Source of the DNA: Saxidomus purpurata
Lineage: Eukaryota; Mollusca; Bivalvia; Venerida; Veneridae
Assembly: GCA_022818135.1 (NCBI GenBank)
Contig: JAFMSR010000007.1
Span: forward strand, 11,107,007-11,171,006
Length of the DNA: 64,000 nucleotides
Direction of reading: 5' to 3'
Shown: positions 61,720-64,000 of the stretch, one piece after another
How the letters are laid out: every line of letters starts with the position of its first letter
How positions within the stretch are numbered: the first letter of the stretch is position 1
Position numbers and translations under genes: made by a program
The notes under the pieces: model-generated
Databases searched by the model: none
What the model was told of the DNA's origin: nothing
Seen by the model: only the letters and a program-made list of their open reading frames with translations

Positions 61720-62411
61720 TAGAAAGTATGCTTATTGACTTTCTCCCGTAATTCTTATCTTGATGTTTCTTTCATTAGAAACTTTCATTAGCGAATTGAT
61801 TTGCGGAGCAATTGTGGTGATTTGTTAACATTGCCACACACTTGTTGATCTTGTTAATGTAAATTTAATCCAACTTTCATAGCATATTGTTTGTGTATTT
61901 GTTGATTTGTTTATTTTGTGATCAGTTTATTTTTGTCAGAATTTCTTTCTTATATGCACGTTGACCCCCATTTTATTTTTGCGCTCTAAAACAAAGGTCC
62001 TAATCATACTGTAGGCTAAATATCTCAAAAACCTTGTTATTTCTTTATCATGAAAAAAATATTTATAAAAAATTGAAAAAAATATTTTTGTAAATTGGGT
62101 GGGGTAATGATAAGGTACGTTATATTAATTCAGATGATGATTAAAATACCACTATCCCTAAATATTGATCCTACAGTATGACATTAGAAAAGATAGAAGA
62201 TTTATACGGACTATGAGAAATACAAATAAACAAATACACAAGCAATATTAATATGAAAATGGGATTAAATTTACATTAAAAAGATCAACAACAGTGTGGG
62301 AATGTTTACAAACGGCCACAATTGCTCTGCAAATCAATTCGGTAACGAAAGTTCTAATGAAAATAAGTCAAGATCAGAATTACGGGAGAAAGTCAATAAC
62401 CACACTTTCTA
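61720..62411. mobile_element. foldback element with arms of about 195 bp
   Basis: 61720-61915 and 62215-62411 are inverted copies at high identity: TATTGACTTTCTCCCGTAAT on the left, ATTACGGGAGAAAGTCAATA on the right, continuing through GATTTGC(G/A)GAGCAATTGTGG and TTTGTGTATTTGTT or its variant. Inside, CATACTGTAGG (about 62007) and CCTACAGTATG (about 62171) form a second, nested inverted pair. The loop is A/T-rich and non-coding. The whole can fold into one long hairpin, as in long-TIR MITEs or foldback elements. Confidence 0.85.
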
Positions 62412-62576
62412 CCAAGATTTTGCTCTTGAATAAATGTCATCAGAAATACTGAGGAGTTTCTTACCTGAAAACACGCTCTATTCTTACATTTGTTTGATTC
62501 ATTGAAGAAGATATAAATGCATTATTTTTTTATAAACTTTACAAATCATATTAATACTTTTTCATATTATATTTCA

Positions 62577-63175
62577 AAGGAGCATTCTCCAAAATTAAAT
62601 TAATTGTTCAATGAACGTAAAATGATGAATACAAAACAGTTCTTAAGAAAACACATTTTAGCACAAAAATCAACATAGGGATTTTCTGTCATGAATTGCT
62701 ATCCAGCCAGTAGTGGTTAAACTCCACAACTTAGATTATATAATGTTTTACAGTCGATTTCCAGTAGCATCTTAAGTGATTTCTTGAGTATTTTAACTTC
62801 TGTCCAAATTTTCTAGTTATCATAACATTATTAATCTCTCAAAAGTCAATGATTTTGGGTAATTTCGTCGTCATTATAGAAATTGGTCATTAAAGATTTA
62901 ATAAATGTTCAACATGCTACAGTGCTCATTCACCTTTTTTAAATTATCGCCCGAAAGAAATTGTTATTTTTAAGGAAAACCTTAATATTTGACTTAAGAT
63001 ACTACTGGAATATGGCCCCTGCAATATATTTCAAACGCTGAATTTACTGATAATGACTGTAATTTATAGATTTAACTTTAAAATTCAGTAACGAGACTTT
63101 CAATTATTCTGTAATTTATGCTTTTGAAGTTATTTAGTTTTGCACCTGTTTTAGGGAGTGCTTCTTTGAGCATTT
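62577..63175. repeat. module S, copy 3
   Basis: GTTCAATGAACGTAAAATGAT, then after an apparent insertion ATATATTTCAAACGCTG, TTACTGATAATGACTG and TTATGCTTTTGAAGTTATT with TTAGGGAGTG, match S copies 1 and 2. Spacing from T copy 2 is about 2.7 kb, compared with 1.9 kb in the other pair; the SINE and the foldback element account for much of the difference. Confidence 0.6.
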
Positions 63176-64000
63176 GTTTTAGAAAAACCTTTTTATAATT
63201 GATATGTTTTGTAATACTTGATAAAAGCGTTAATACGTGTCTCTTCAAATTCTGAGAATATTCTTATGAAACGGTTCTTATAGTAAATAATTTAACAATG
63301 CTGTAATAAACAGCAGTGAAAGAATGATTCTGTAAATAAATGAATTTATCATTGAAATAAATATACGCATATCAGTTTGCAAACGAAAGTATTAATGTAG
63401 CAAAGGTCAACATGAGCACAGTACGTGAGTTCATATTATGTTTCCTATACAGGCCAGGAATTTTCTGTTGAATACCATTTCAGCTGCTTAATGAAAATGT
63501 TGAATATTCTTTTGGATGAATTACAGCTTCTAGCACTTAATTCAAGCAACCCTATATTATCAAATAAATATAAAGGTGAAGTAAAACTTCTTATTCAGAA
63601 TTCTAATAAGATTCACTCTCATGATAGACTATGATTTGACATTTAATTCAAAAAGAAATTGTTACAACTTTTTTCAAGGCTTGTGTTATGTCGAAGCTAC
63701 AGTAGTTGATAATTTGAGATTTTGAAGGTTTTACGTGTATGAAAGAATAAGTTATAATTGTTGTCTTTCATCAAAGAATATTGGTTCAATCAATCAAATT
63801 ATTTCTGGCTTAAATAGTTGCAGTGTTAAGACGGTAGTAGTCGATCAATAGCTATCCATAGTTAATGTTTATTGTATATGGTTAACCGGCAATGAATAAA
63901 ATTAGTATTATATTGTTGTAGCTGCGATTTCAAATCAATAGTCATAAATTCTTCCAAAATACTTAATTGTGATCGCAATACAAGTGATATAATATAAAGA
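63176..64000. other. non-coding end of the window
   Basis: The 69-codon frame at 63425-63634 resembles no family I know; it could be an exon cut off from its gene, but nothing shows this. Confidence 0.35.

Overview
The window is AT-rich eukaryotic DNA with very few genes, most likely from a bivalve mollusc. The clade is inferred from repeat families I recognise as common in bivalve genomes: tandem arrays built on TGACCTTGACCTTTGACC, tails of GGACGGACAGACAGACA type, a SINE with the CCAGTACTGGTTT/CCAGGAAGCGGA core, and an element ending in CAGGGCCGTAGC. There are no operons, ribosome binding sites or CRISPR arrays. Coordinates of diverged repeats were read by eye and are approximate unless exact ends are given.

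There is one convincing protein gene: an intact single-exon alpha/beta-hydrolase of the ABHD1/2/3/15 (YheT-like) family at 1048-2235 on the minus strand. It has an N-terminal membrane anchor and a polyadenylation signal just after its stop. Its nucleophile elbow reads GYGTG where the family has GxSxG, while the Asp and His motifs remain. The only other coding remnant is a dead LINE reverse transcriptase at about 45317-46350, with in-frame stops, frameshifts and a 50-base G run. Nearly all other open frames are short and look like chance.

From 2.3 to 33.5 kb the DNA is non-coding with scattered elements: a 621-bp TTAA-flanked element with a perfect 30-bp palindrome (5886-6506), a 113-bp tandem duplication (8074-8320), paralogous non-coding blocks (12.5-13.5, 19, 22, 26 and 28 kb), a nested inverted-repeat cluster (15.35-16.2 kb), a 42-bp minisatellite open in several frames (28.4-28.9 kb) and a TTAA-flanked element with 20-bp perfect terminal repeats enclosing a tRNA-like segment (31.29-31.74 kb).

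From 33.5 to 46.4 kb lies a repeat-dense region. It holds a 1.5-kb element with matching 5-bp flanks that encloses a 146-bp satellite (33.58-35.08 kb), a 715-bp TA-flanked element (35.77-36.49 kb), and a tandem segmental duplication (about 37.82-42.57 and 42.80-45.07 kb) whose two copies give empty-site evidence for two younger insertions, followed by the LINE.

From 46.4 to 64 kb a non-coding module set (here called T, S and U) recurs at about 13-14 kb spacing, with older copies of S and U back at 24-32 kb. A 797-bp element, a SINE and a long foldback element interrupt it. The picture is an old tandem array that has lost, or never had, recognisable exons and has been repeatedly invaded by small non-autonomous transposons.
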